From: EA-27 sp964396265
GTDB taxonomy: Archaea > Thermoplasmatota > Thermoplasmata > RBG-16-68-12 > EA-27
Direction: 5' to 3'
Length of the DNA stretch: 64,000 nt
Assembly (NCBI GenBank): GCA_964396265.1
Contig: CAYNEM010000010.1
Location: forward strand, 1 to 64,000
Shown: positions 23,555 to 32,577 of the stretch, one piece after another
Numbering within the stretch: the stretch's first letter is position 1
How the letters are laid out: the number at the start of each line of letters is the position of its first letter
Notes under the pieces: generated by a model
Database searches by the model: none
Told to the model about the DNA's origin: nothing
Seen by the model: the letters and a program-made list of their open reading frames with translations, nothing else
Position numbers and translations under genes: made by a program

Positions 23555-26500
23555 CTACGCCTCGGGCGGCGGCAGCGACTCCTCCTTCGTCTCCTTCTCG
23601 ACCTTCGGGGCCGACCTGCGGCCCTTCCGCATCATGGACATGGCCTGGATGCCGACGATCACGATCGCGAGGATTACGAGCACGTACAGCAATGTCGTCG
23701 TCGTGCTGCGGTAGCTCGTTTGGTCCGCGTCATCCGCGCGGCGGAGCGGGTCCGTCCCCACTGATACCTCGATCCCGTCCGCAACCCCGCCTCCGTCCGT
23801 GTCCCGGCTCGTGGGGTTCGTCTGGCGGTCCACCTCCGCACCGTCCGTGAGGCCGTCCCCGTCCGTGTCGACCTTGAGGGGGTCCGTCGCCCCCGAGGGG
23901 ACTGTCTTCTCCGCCCCGTCCGACAGCCCGTCGGAGTCCGTGTCGGCCGCCATGGGGTCCGTGCCGTCGGTGCCCTCGACGTTATCGTTGACGCCGTCCC
24001 CGTCCGAGTCCATCGCGAGCGGGTTGGTGCCTGCGCCGATTTCTTCCTCATCCGTCAACGTGTCTCCGTCCGAGTCGTCGTCGAGCGGGTTCGTGCCGAA
24101 CGCGAGGACCTCGTCTGCGTCGCTCAGCGTGTCGCCATCGGAGTCGGGATCCAGCGGGTCGGTGCCCAGGGACTTCTCCTCGCCGTCAGAGAGCGCGTCC
24201 CCGTCGGAATCGGCATCGAGCGGGATCGTGAGGTCGATCGCCTCGACGTTGTCGTTCACGCCGTCTCCGTCGGTGTCCGCCGCCAAGGGGTTGGTTCCCG
24301 TCGTGACCTCGGCGCCGTCCGAGATCGTGTCCCCGTCCGTGTCCGCCGCAAGCGGGTCCGTGCCGACCGCGTTCCGCTCCTCGCCGTCCGTGAGGCCGTC
24401 GTTGTCCGTGTCGGCGTCGAGCGGGAGCGTCCCCATCACTAGCTCGTCCGAGTCCGAGATCCCGTCTGCGTCCGTGTCCGCGAGGAGCGGGTTCGTGCCT
24501 GCGGTCACCTCGGCGCCATCCACGAGACCATCGCCGTCAGTGTCCGCCGCCAGAGGATTCGTCCCTCGAACGACCACCTCGTTCCCGTCCGTGAGGCCGT
24601 CGCCATCGGAGTCCGCCACGAGGGGATTCGTTCCCTCGGTGTTGACTTCAGCGCCATCGCCCAGCGCGTCGGAGTCCGTATCCTCGAGGAGCGGGTTCGT
24701 GCCCCAAGTGAGGACCTCCTCCCCGTCCGAGAGCGTGTCGCCATCAGAATCCGCGACCGTCGCGTTCGTCCCGAGGGACTTCTCCATCCCATCCGAGAGG
24801 CCGTCCGCGTCGGTGTCTGCGAGGAGCGGGTTCGTTCCGTCCGTTCCCTCCGCCGAGTCCGAGACACCATCGCCGTCCGTGTCCCAGTTCTGGGGATCCG
24901 TCCCGGTCGTGGTCACCTCGACGCCATCGGAGAGGCCGTCATTGTCCGTGTCCGAGTCCAAGGGATCCGTCCCCGTCGCGTTCCGCTCGCGTCCGTCCGA
25001 AAGTCCGTCACCGTCCGTGTCGGCGAGGAGCGGGTTCGTGCCTCCCACGACTTCGTCGGAGTCGGACAGGCCGTCCCCGTCCGTGTCACTCAAGAGCGGA
25101 TTCGTTCCGCGGATGACCTCATCCCCGTCGAGCAGGCCGTCGCCGTCCGTGTCCGTGGAGAGCGGATTCGTGCCCCGCACGTTGACCTCGTTCCCGTCCG
25201 TGAGGCCGTCGCCGTCCGTGTCCGCAATGAGTGGATCCGTACCCTCGACGTTGACCTCGGTGGCGTCCGTGAGACCGTCCGCATCCGTGTCCGCCATAAG
25301 TGGGTCCGTGCCCCAAGTGAGGACTTCCTCGCCGTCCGTGAGTCCGTCGTCGTCGGAGTCCGCGTCCCGCGGATCCGTGCCGGACGTGTTGACCTCCCAC
25401 GCGTTGCTCAGCCCGTCCCCGTCCGCGTCCGCGACATCGTCCGCGCCGTCCGTGGGGTCGAGCGGCGGGCCGAAGGCGATCTCGTCGCCGTCACGGATCC
25501 CGCCACCATCCGTGTCCACCATTGTGGGGTCCGTCCCGTACGCGAATACCTCTTCCCCGTCCATGAGGCCGTCGCCGTCCGTGTCCGGGTTCAGCGGGTC
25601 CGACGCGCCCTCGAAGCTGTCAAGCAGGAGGTCCCCGTCCGAGTCCGCCAGCGTCGGGGAGGTTCCGAGTGCGAGCTCCGCGCCGTCCGGGATGCCGTCG
25701 AAGTCGGTGTCCGCCGCCATCGGGCGCGTGGGGAAGGCCGTGCCTTCCTCCCCATCCGTGAGGCCGTCCCCGTCAGAATCTGCAAAGCCGGGGGACGTCG
25801 TCGACATCCACTCCGCGCCGTCCGACAGGCCGTCGCCGTCGCTGTCCGGATTCCAAGCGCTCGTCGTCCCGAACAACCCGAGCGTGCCCCACAACAGGTC
25901 GACCACGTCGCTCGACCCGTCGTTGTCCGCGTCCGCGTCGTCGAGCGGGAGTTCCTGTGGGTCCTCGTCGATGAGGGCGTCCCCGTCGTTATCCACGCCG
26001 TCCCACACCTCCTCGTCCGTCGCAGCATCGCCGTCGTTGTCCACGCCGTCCCCGACGCCTGCATCGTACAACCCGTTCCCGTTCAGATCTTCGATCGCGT
26101 CCGCGAGCCCGTCCCCATCGAGATCGGGGAACGTCGCCAGGATGAACGCATCGTCCACGGCATCCACCATGTTCGCGAGGAAGCCTGGCACGGGCCAGAA
26201 GCCTCCGGCGACCGCGAGCATGAGTTCGTGGAAGTCCGCCGCGCCACCTCCGTCTGTATCCGCGAGGAGCGGATCCGGGACGAAGCCAAAGGGAAGGAAG
26301 AGCGCGCCCAACGACTCGAACCCGTCCGGGAGACCGTCTCCATCGGTGTCCCGCGCGGTCGGATCCGTGAACATCATCGAAGTCTCCGCCAGGTCGCCGA
26401 AGAAGAAGAACGCGTCCGAGTCATTATCGAACCGAACGGGATTCGACCCCGCGAGGGCTTCCGCGTCGTCCGTCAGCCCGTCCCCGTCCGTGTCGGGATC

Positions 26501-29275
26501 TAGCGGGTCCGTGCCGTATCCGTCCCCGAGAAGCCCGAACTCCTCCACGTCGGGGAGACCGTCATTGTCGGTGTCCGTGCGCATGACGCTCGTGCCCGTC
26601 GCCCACGTCTCCAGTCCGTCAGAGAGGCCGTCACCGTCGGTGTCGACGACCGTCGGGTTCCCGCCAAACGGTGGCCCCTCGGCCCCATCGAGAACCGCGT
26701 CGCCGTCCGCGTCCCAGGTCAGCGGGTTTGTCCCCTGCAACCCGGGGACGAGGAGTTGCCAGTCGTTGTACACCTCGAACCCGTCGAACAGTCCGTCGCG
26801 GTCCGTGTCCCGGTAGTTCGGGTCCGTGCGCAAGACGACCTCGTTCGCGTCGCTCAGCCCGTCCCCGTCCGCATCGGGGAACGGCGCGTTCGCGGTCAGC
26901 GGGTCGAGGCCGTTCCACACCTCGGCGCTGTCCCAGATGCCGTCCATGTCCGTGTCCACCCGTAGGGGATGTGTGCCGAGGATGTTGACCTCCTCCCCGT
27001 CCGACAGCCCGTCCGCGTCTGTCGACCAAGCGCTCGGGCTGGTGGGCATCAGCGCGGTGACCTCGGTGAAGTCGGATCGACCGTCGAGGTCGGAGTCCGC
27101 AGACCAGGGGTCCGTCCCAATGGCGAACACCTCGAACGAATCCCCGAGGCCGTCGCCGTCGGAGTCTCCGACGGCGGGATCGGTGAAGATTCCGAACAAC
27201 TCAAAGGAGTCTCCCAGCCCGTCTGCGTCGGTGTCACCAGAGACGGGGTCGAGGAAGAACCCGTTCACCTCCCAGCCGTCCGGAATCGAATCCCCGTCCG
27301 TGTCGGGAGAGAACGGCGAAGTGCCAACTAGCACCTCCGTCCCGTCTAGGATCCCGTCGCCATCGAGGTCGGGAAGCGGGAACGGGTCGAGCCCGTCCAT
27401 CAAGAAGTCGCGATCTGAATCCATGAGCTTAGGCGACGTTCCGAACCCGAAAACCTCCGCGTCGTCGGGGAGTCCATCCCGGTCCGTGTCGAAGTATCGC
27501 GGATGGGAGTACCAGGGAGAACCGAATACGGTGGGCATGAGCTCGAAGAAGTCCCCGATGCCGTCCCCGTCCGTCGAGAACGCACCCGGCGACGTGACGA
27601 CCCCGTCCACACCCATGAAGAGCTCCTCAGGATCCGGGATGCCGTCGAAATCGAAATCCGGCGACGCCCATGTCGGGCCGAAGCCAAAGATGATCAGATA
27701 GGCGACCTCGTAGAGGTCCGTGAAGGGGGCGAGGGTTACCGGGAAGACATCCCCGTCCGCGTTCGCGGCGTCCGGAGGCGTTCCCCATGCCCCCGTTTCC
27801 GCGGCCGACCCGAGCAGGTCCCCGTCCGGATCGCCCCCAGGGAGGGGGGCCGCGTCGTCCCCCGGCGCAGTTGGGCTGAAGAAATTCCACGCCTCGACGC
27901 CGTCAATCCGCCCGCCCGCATCCGTGTCCGCGAGCGTCGGGTTGGAACCGAAGAAAAAAATCTCGACTCCATCGCCCAAGGCGTCCGCGTCCATGTCGGG
28001 GTTGACCGGGTCCGTCACGAAGCCGTCAGCGCCCGCGACCACCTCCTCGCTGTCGATGAGGAAGTCGAGGTCCGTGTCCATCAGGCGCGGGTCGCTTCCC
28101 GCCGCAACCTCGGCCGCATCGGACAAGGTGTCGCCATCCGTGTCCACCGCCAGCGGGTCCGTGAAGCGCGTCAGCACCTCGACCCCGTCGGAGAGCGTGT
28201 CCCCGTCCGTGTCCGCGACCGCGGCGTTCGTCCCCGACACGAGGAACTCGAACGTGTCGCTCAATCCGTCTCCGTCGGTGTCCGGAGGGTCGGGGTCAGA
28301 ACCGATCCCACCACCACGGACGGCAACGTCGTCGACGTACCAACCTTCGAAGAAGTTGTCCACGTCGTCAATCGTGTCGAAGAAGAACCCGATGCGGACG
28401 GCTTGCCCTGCGTATTGCATCAGATTGAGAGAGTACCGGTTCCACGAGTACATGGAATCGAACGCGAGCTGCTCAACGGTCACCCATTGCCCACCGGACT
28501 CCACCTCTACCAATCGGCGATCGTAATTGGTACCGGAAGTCTCGGTTTCGTACCAACCGACGAAGTCAAGCCGAGGGAACCGCTCAGGAACGACGACGGG
28601 AGCGAGGGTCCGCAGATACCCAGCGTTACTGGTCCCCGTGTCGTAGTCCCCTGAGCTGTCCTGACCGTACCACCACGAAGTCACTGGGCTGTTGGCCCGC
28701 GCCGGAGGGTCTGTGACCTCGTGCCACAGGCCCGACCACTCCCAGTTTCCGGAGCCTGCTTCCATGTTGTCCTCGAACGTGGTTATCACCGGCGTGTCGA
28801 GGCCGTCGTATAGCCCGTCCCGGTCGGCGTCCCGGTTCGTGGGCCTCGTCCCGAACGAGGCTTCTTCGCCGTCGAGCAGGCCGTCGCGATCCGTGTCGCG
28901 TATCATGGGATGGCTGCCCGCCGCGGCCTCGTCGCGATCCATAAGACCGTCGTCATCGCTGTCTGCGTCGCGCGCGCGGGAGATGTGCCCGTCCGCCCCT
29001 TGCGTGACCTCTTCCCGATCGTCCAGGCCGTCGCCGTCCGTGTCCCGGAACAAGGGGTCCGTGTCGTACACGTACAGCTCGTCCGCATCGCTCAACCCGT
29101 CGCCGTCCGTGTCCTGCGTCGCGAGCGACGCTGGCGCAGGTCCGATTCCGGCCCGGACGTCCGAGACATGCACGGGAACCTCCGACGAAGCGGACACCGT
29201 TCCCGAGCTCAGGCACATCAACGCCGCGAGCACAACCGCAATCCCCAGCACGAATCTGCTCTGTCCAGTTTGCAT
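23555..29275 (-). CDS. Giant thrombospondin-type-3 calcium-repeat surface protein
   Basis: About 1906 residues from ATG 29275, chosen because GGGGTGA lies 5 bases upstream and a signal peptide follows directly; ATG 29314 is the alternative. After the signal, a few DTDGDGLSD repeats lead to a carbohydrate-binding-like jelly-roll domain (about residues 165-325, ending FFEGWYVDDVAV). The rest is dozens of TSP3/OmpA-type repeats of about 20 residues (DTDGDGLSDGEE with GTNPL), each an EF-like Ca-binding loop. A C-terminal helix (LLYVLVILAIVIVGI) and a basic tail anchor it. It should form a long calcium-stiffened rod on the cell surface. Confidence 0.92.
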   Translation of the reverse strand: MQTGQSRFVLGIAVVLAALMCLSSGTVSASSEVPVHVSDVRAGIGPAPASLATQDTDGDGLSDADELYVYDTDPLFRDTDGDGLDDREEVTQGADGHISRARDADSDDDGLMDRDEAAAGSHPMIRDTDRDGLLDGEEASFGTRPTNRDADRDGLYDGLDTPVITTFEDNMEAGSGNWEWSGLWHEVTDPPARANSPVTSWWYGQDSSGDYDTGTSNAGYLRTLAPVVVPERFPRLDFVGWYETETSGTNYDRRLVEVESGGQWVTVEQLAFDSMYSWNRYSLNLMQYAGQAVRIGFFFDTIDDVDNFFEGWYVDDVAVRGGGIGSDPDPPDTDGDGLSDTFEFLVSGTNAAVADTDGDTLSDGVEVLTRFTDPLAVDTDGDTLSDAAEVAAGSDPRLMDTDLDFLIDSEEVVAGADGFVTDPVNPDMDADALGDGVEIFFFGSNPTLADTDAGGRIDGVEAWNFFSPTAPGDDAAPLPGGDPDGDLLGSAAETGAWGTPPDAANADGDVFPVTLAPFTDLYEVAYLIIFGFGPTWASPDFDFDGIPDPEELFMGVDGVVTSPGAFSTDGDGIGDFFELMPTVFGSPWYSHPRYFDTDRDGLPDDAEVFGFGTSPKLMDSDRDFLMDGLDPFPLPDLDGDGILDGTEVLVGTSPFSPDTDGDSIPDGWEVNGFFLDPVSGDTDADGLGDSFELFGIFTDPAVGDSDGDGLGDSFEVFAIGTDPWSADSDLDGRSDFTEVTALMPTSPSAWSTDADGLSDGEEVNILGTHPLRVDTDMDGIWDSAEVWNGLDPLTANAPFPDADGDGLSDANEVVLRTDPNYRDTDRDGLFDGFEVYNDWQLLVPGLQGTNPLTWDADGDAVLDGAEGPPFGGNPTVVDTDGDGLSDGLETWATGTSVMRTDTDNDGLPDVEEFGLLGDGYGTDPLDPDTDGDGLTDDAEALAGSNPVRFDNDSDAFFFFGDLAETSMMFTDPTARDTDGDGLPDGFESLGALFLPFGFVPDPLLADTDGGGAADFHELMLAVAGGFWPVPGFLANMVDAVDDAFILATFPDLDGDGLADAIEDLNGNGLYDAGVGDGVDNDGDAATDEEVWDGVDNDGDALIDEDPQELPLDDADADNDGSSDVVDLLWGTLGLFGTTSAWNPDSDGDGLSDGAEWMSTTSPGFADSDGDGLTDGEEGTAFPTRPMAADTDFDGIPDGAELALGTSPTLADSDGDLLLDSFEGASDPLNPDTDGDGLMDGEEVFAYGTDPTMVDTDGGGIRDGDEIAFGPPLDPTDGADDVADADGDGLSNAWEVNTSGTDPRDADSDDDGLTDGEEVLTWGTDPLMADTDADGLTDATEVNVEGTDPLIADTDGDGLTDGNEVNVRGTNPLSTDTDGDGLLDGDEVIRGTNPLLSDTDGDGLSDSDEVVGGTNPLLADTDGDGLSDGRERNATGTDPLDSDTDNDGLSDGVEVTTTGTDPQNWDTDGDGVSDSAEGTDGTNPLLADTDADGLSDGMEKSLGTNATVADSDGDTLSDGEEVLTWGTNPLLEDTDSDALGDGAEVNTEGTNPLVADSDGDGLTDGNEVVVRGTNPLAADTDGDGLVDGAEVTAGTNPLLADTDADGISDSDELVMGTLPLDADTDNDGLTDGEERNAVGTDPLAADTDGDTISDGAEVTTGTNPLAADTDGDGVNDNVEAIDLTIPLDADSDGDALSDGEEKSLGTDPLDPDSDGDTLSDADEVLAFGTNPLDDDSDGDTLTDEEEIGAGTNPLAMDSDGDGVNDNVEGTDGTDPMAADTDSDGLSDGAEKTVPSGATDPLKVDTDGDGLTDGAEVDRQTNPTSRDTDGGGVADGIEVSVGTDPLRRADDADQTSYRSTTTTLLYVLVILAIVIVGIQAMSMMRKGRRSAPKVEKETKEESLPPPEA
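23730..28270 (-). repeat. Tandem coding repeats (TSP3 modules)
   Basis: A degenerate DNA repeat of about 60 bases encodes the DTDGDGL-x-DG-x-E modules. It is most regular between about 23800 and 25400 (unit roughly GTCCGTGTCGGCGAGGAGCG in plus-strand reading) and more diverged towards 28270. Pattern and reading frame are continuous, so this is expansion within a gene and not a CRISPR or satellite. Confidence 0.85.
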
Positions 29276-29359
29276 CTTGGTCACCCCATCCTCACGTTCA
29301 GCATTCGAAATCATGCCCCACCCATCCCGGGGTCGAATGGGCGCGCATGGAGACCTTCG

Positions 29360-29368
29360 TTATAAAAG
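29360..29368 (-). promoter_or_regulatory. TATA box of the giant surface protein
   Basis: CTTTTATAA on the minus strand, the strongest TATA match near here. Predicted transcription start near 29338 gives an untranslated leader of 24 or 63 bases, depending on the start codon used. Confidence 0.6.
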
Positions 29369-29464
29369 CTTCCGGGACGCGTGGAAGCGGTTCACGCAGC
29401 GCGACCAAGGACACACGCGCCCTTGAGGAAGGGCAACCGCATCGGCACGGATGGGGCGGGTTGA

Positions 29465-30094
29465 CTACTTCCCCTTCCGGTCGTGCGCGCCGATCGACGG
29501 GCGCAGCTTCTCCGCGCCCTTACCCTTGTGTGTGAGCCCGCGCCCCTTCTTCCCCGCCGGCGTCAGCCCGCGGTACACGCGCCCGCGGTGCTGCGGCTCT
29601 GCGATCCAAGCGATCTTCGGGTCTGACAGGATTACGGGGTGATGCGGGTCCACGAGCAGCACCTCGTAGAACTTTTGCATCCCGTCTTCCCCGACCCAGT
29701 ACGACGCGAGCACCTGGAGGTTTGGGTACCGCTTCGCCGTCCGCTCCTCCGCGATGCGCTGGATCGACTTCGCCATCGTGATCTTGATCATTCCTCTGCG
29801 CTTCGGGTGGCGACCGCCCGCCGGATTGCGCTTCTGGAGACCGCCCCGCCGGACGCGAGCGCGCACGACGACGAACCCGGGCTTGGCGCGATACCCGAGG
29901 GCTCGCGCCCGGTCGATTCGCGTCGGACGCTCGAGCCTCACGAAAGACTCGCCCTTCCGCCACGCGATGAGCCGGTCCCGGCGCACGTCCTTGAGCCAGC
30001 TCGCGCCTGGATCCTTCCACGCTTCCCGCACATACCCGTACAGGTTGCGCGGCCGCGATTTCTTCGCGCCCTCTGCCGGAGTCTCGTCCGCCAT
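29465..30094 (-). CDS. rpl15e: 50S ribosomal protein L15e
   Basis: 209 residues from ATG 30094, preceded by the strong ribosome site GAGGTGAT. Family motifs: NLYGYVREAW, RRDRLIAWRKGESFVRLERPTR, RARALGYRAKPGFVVVRARVRRGG, and the C-terminal RGLTPAGKKGRGL typical of archaeal L15e. It is a basic protein of the large subunit. Slightly longer than usual at the N-terminus (MADETPAEGAKK). Not in a ribosomal operon here; it stands alone between two surface-protein genes. Confidence 0.96.
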   Translation of the reverse strand: MADETPAEGAKKSRPRNLYGYVREAWKDPGASWLKDVRRDRLIAWRKGESFVRLERPTRIDRARALGYRAKPGFVVVRARVRRGGLQKRNPAGGRHPKRRGMIKITMAKSIQRIAEERTAKRYPNLQVLASYWVGEDGMQKFYEVLLVDPHHPVILSDPKIAWIAEPQHRGRVYRGLTPAGKKGRGLTHKGKGAEKLRPSIGAHDRKGK

Positions 30095-30277
30095 TGTCAT
30101 CACCTCTGGATTTGCGGCTTCACCCGAAGGCACATCGCCAGACCAGAGAAGGACGCCCTAGCGGAGAACGTATTAAACGGTATCGGCCGGACCTGACGCG
30201 GTGTGTGCGGATGGATGGGAACGATTGCTCTGGCATACGTATTTACCGCGACTCCCGCATCGCTTCCTGGGGTTCCC

Positions 30278-32517
30278 GTGACTCTGCGGGCGAGGTGGCT
30301 TCGGAGGAGTCCGGCCGCAGTCGTGCTTCTTCTCGCGGCGATTCTCGCCACATCAGGGCCCTCAGGCTTCCTTGGCGGCAAAGCCGACGCGGCGCGTGGG
30401 GGCACCGAAACGAACGCCAATCCGCCGGACAGCGGACCCACGTCCGGTGGCGGGGGGCAGGAGCCGCTCCTCACCGGCCGACCTTCCGTGCGGACAGACA
30501 AGAACTGCTACCTGCCTCAACAGGAGTTCATCCGGATCACCCTCAGCAACCTCGGACCCGGCCGCCTCATCTACGAATGGCGGCCCGATTTCGAGATGTC
30601 CAGCCCGACGCTCGGCATCGTTCGCGAGAACCGGACGTGGGTCGCCATGGACTTCATCCTCAACATCCGCGAGTCGTTCGCCCTCACTTGGACCCAGCAG
30701 TGGCTTCAGCTGAACGGCTCGCACGCCGGGGAGTTCGTCCCGGAGGGCGAGTACGTTGCGATGATGAAGGTGTGGAACGGCGTGTCCGAGGACGTGATCG
30801 GGGCGGTTCAGATCGTCATAGGGGCCTGTCACATCCAGGTGAGCGCGGGGCCCGACCTCATCGTGAACGAGTCGGAACCGGCGAGGCTCCAGCCGAACCT
30901 CACCGTCGTCGGCGGCGCGAACGTGACGGGCATCTCATGGGACCTGAATCCCGGCGTCGACACGAACGGGGACGGCATCCCGACGAACGACGCGGATGTT
31001 GCGGGGGAGTCGCCCGCGCTGGTGTTCGGGGACGACGGCGCTTACGTCGCCACGCTCAACGTGCGGGGGTTCCTGTCCAACGAGACGAGCGGCCCCTTGA
31101 GGCAGGACATCGTGTTCGCGATTGACTCGTCGGGGTCCATGACGACGAACGATCCGTTCGATCTTCGAAAGGAGGCCGCAAAAACGTACGTGTCCCTCCT
31201 CAGCGACCCGGACCGCGCGGCGGTCGTCGACTTCGACCACGTCGCCCGTCTCGTCGGGGACAACCATCTCGGGACGAACTACACTCTCATCCGCGAGAAC
31301 ATCGACCGTATCGACTCGTTTGGCGGCACGTTCATCACCGCGGGGCTCGAGACCTCGCTCAACGAGCTCCAGAGCTACGGACGGCCCTACCACGTCTGGG
31401 TGGTCATCCTCCTCACGGACGCAGAGTCCATCATCGAGGACGACGACATCCTGATCCCAATCCAGATCGCGCGCGCGAAAGACCTTGGCGCCCGGATCTA
31501 CACGATCGGACTGAACACGCCGCCGGCGCTCTTCCCCCTCATGGAGAAGATCGCGACGGAGACGGGCGGGAAGTTCTACCCGACCCCCGCGCCGGAATCC
31601 CTGGAGAACGTCTATCGGGACATCGAGCGCGAGCTGCGGAACATCCGGGGCCTGTTCTTCCTGTCTTCGGACAGCGCGACGATCCTCGTCGGAAACCTGG
31701 CCCCGACCGCAACGGTGTCTGTCATGCCCCTCGGCTGCAGCGGTGATGACGATGACCATGACGATGATGACGACGGCGGCGAAGACGACGATGATGATGA
31801 AGGCGATGACGACGATGACGATCGACATGGAGAGAAAGATCGGGATGGTAGGGGCATCAGAGGAGTCGCCCGGAGCGGACCTGTCAAAGGCACGCTTGGC
31901 GACGACGACGATGACGATGGTGATGACGACGATGACGATGGTGATGACGACGATGACGAGGGGGACGATGATGACGAGGGGGACGATGATGACGAGGGGG
32001 ACGATGATGACGAGGGGGACGATGNNNNNNNNNNNNNNNNNNNNNNNNNNNNNNNNNNNNNNNNNNNNNNNNNNNNNNNNNNNNNNNNNNNNNNNNNNNN
32101 NNNNNNNNNNNNNNNNNNNNNNNNGATGACGAGGGGGACGATGATGACGAGGGGGACGATGATGACGAGGGGGACGATGATGACGAAGATGAGGACGGTT
32201 GCGACGACGATGAAGACCGTGGAGGGCGATCCGGTGGCCAGAGCCGTTCGTTCCTCGTATACGGCAACGCCACGGATCCCGGCAGCGACGACCTGACGTT
32301 CTCGTGGGACTGGGGCGATGGAACGGTCGAGAACCACACGTTCTTCCACGATGGCGTGGGCCCTGATCCGCACCCAAGCCCCGGCGGGGGACCCGCCGCG
32401 GTCTCGGACCCCGCACAGCACGCCTACGCGACCGCCGGGAGCTATACGGTCCGCCTCACCATCACGGACGACGACGGCGCCATCCTCGCCCTCACGTTCG
32501 TACTGACCGCGGGCTAG
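30278..32517 (+). CDS. VWA/PKD surface protein with Asp-rich insert, interrupted by assembly gap
   Basis: The start is a GTG at 30278, a few bases downstream of a TATTTA-driven start site; a signal peptide follows. Order: Ig-like domain (KNCYLPQQEFIRITL), PKD-like strand pair with a D-x-N-x-D-G loop (VDTNGDGIPTNDADV), a VWA domain near residue 280 with intact MIDAS (DSSGSM) and TDAES, then NLAPTATVSV, a poly-Asp/Glu tract and a C-terminal PKD domain (GNATDPGSDDLTFSWDWGDG). The 100 N at 32025-32124 are a placeholder; the two halves are in different frames only because the true gap length is unknown. Frame after the gap is fixed by the paralog at 32578. MIDAS implies metal-dependent adhesion. 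Confidence 0.85.
31900..32190 (+). repeat. 18-base tandem repeat spanning the assembly gap
   Basis: Unit GGGGACGATGATGACGAG (Gly-Asp4-Glu), seen near-perfectly on both sides of the N run, at about 31960-32024 and 32125-32180. The repeat is the likely reason the assembly broke. Confidence 0.85.
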
Positions 32518-32534
32518 CGAGCCCTAAGCGAACC

Positions 32535-32542
32535 TATTTATC
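32535..32542 (+). promoter_or_regulatory. TATA box of the second VWA gene
   Basis: TATTTATC, about 36-43 bases before ATG 32578, in the 60-base gap after the first VWA gene. It suggests the paralogs have separate promoters. Confidence 0.5.
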
Positions 32543-32577
32543 GCACTCGCAGGAATGTCTTCCATGGGTTGGGCCGC

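Noticed and set aside
23799..26816. 1005-codon Ser/Pro-rich frame opposite the calcium-repeat gene
   Set aside because: It mirrors the DTDGDGLSDG repeats (reverse complement of Asp/Gly codons reads Ser/Pro/Val); the minus-strand frame has a signal peptide, anchor and known repeat family.
23730..28270. Possible CRISPR-like or satellite array
   Set aside because: The repeats are in frame, degenerate and encode TSP3 modules; there are no unique spacers of constant length.
30935..32416. Minus-strand frame through the VWA gene and the N run
   Set aside because: Antisense to the VWA/PKD gene; hydrophobic Ile/Val runs come from the reversed GAT/GAC repeats.
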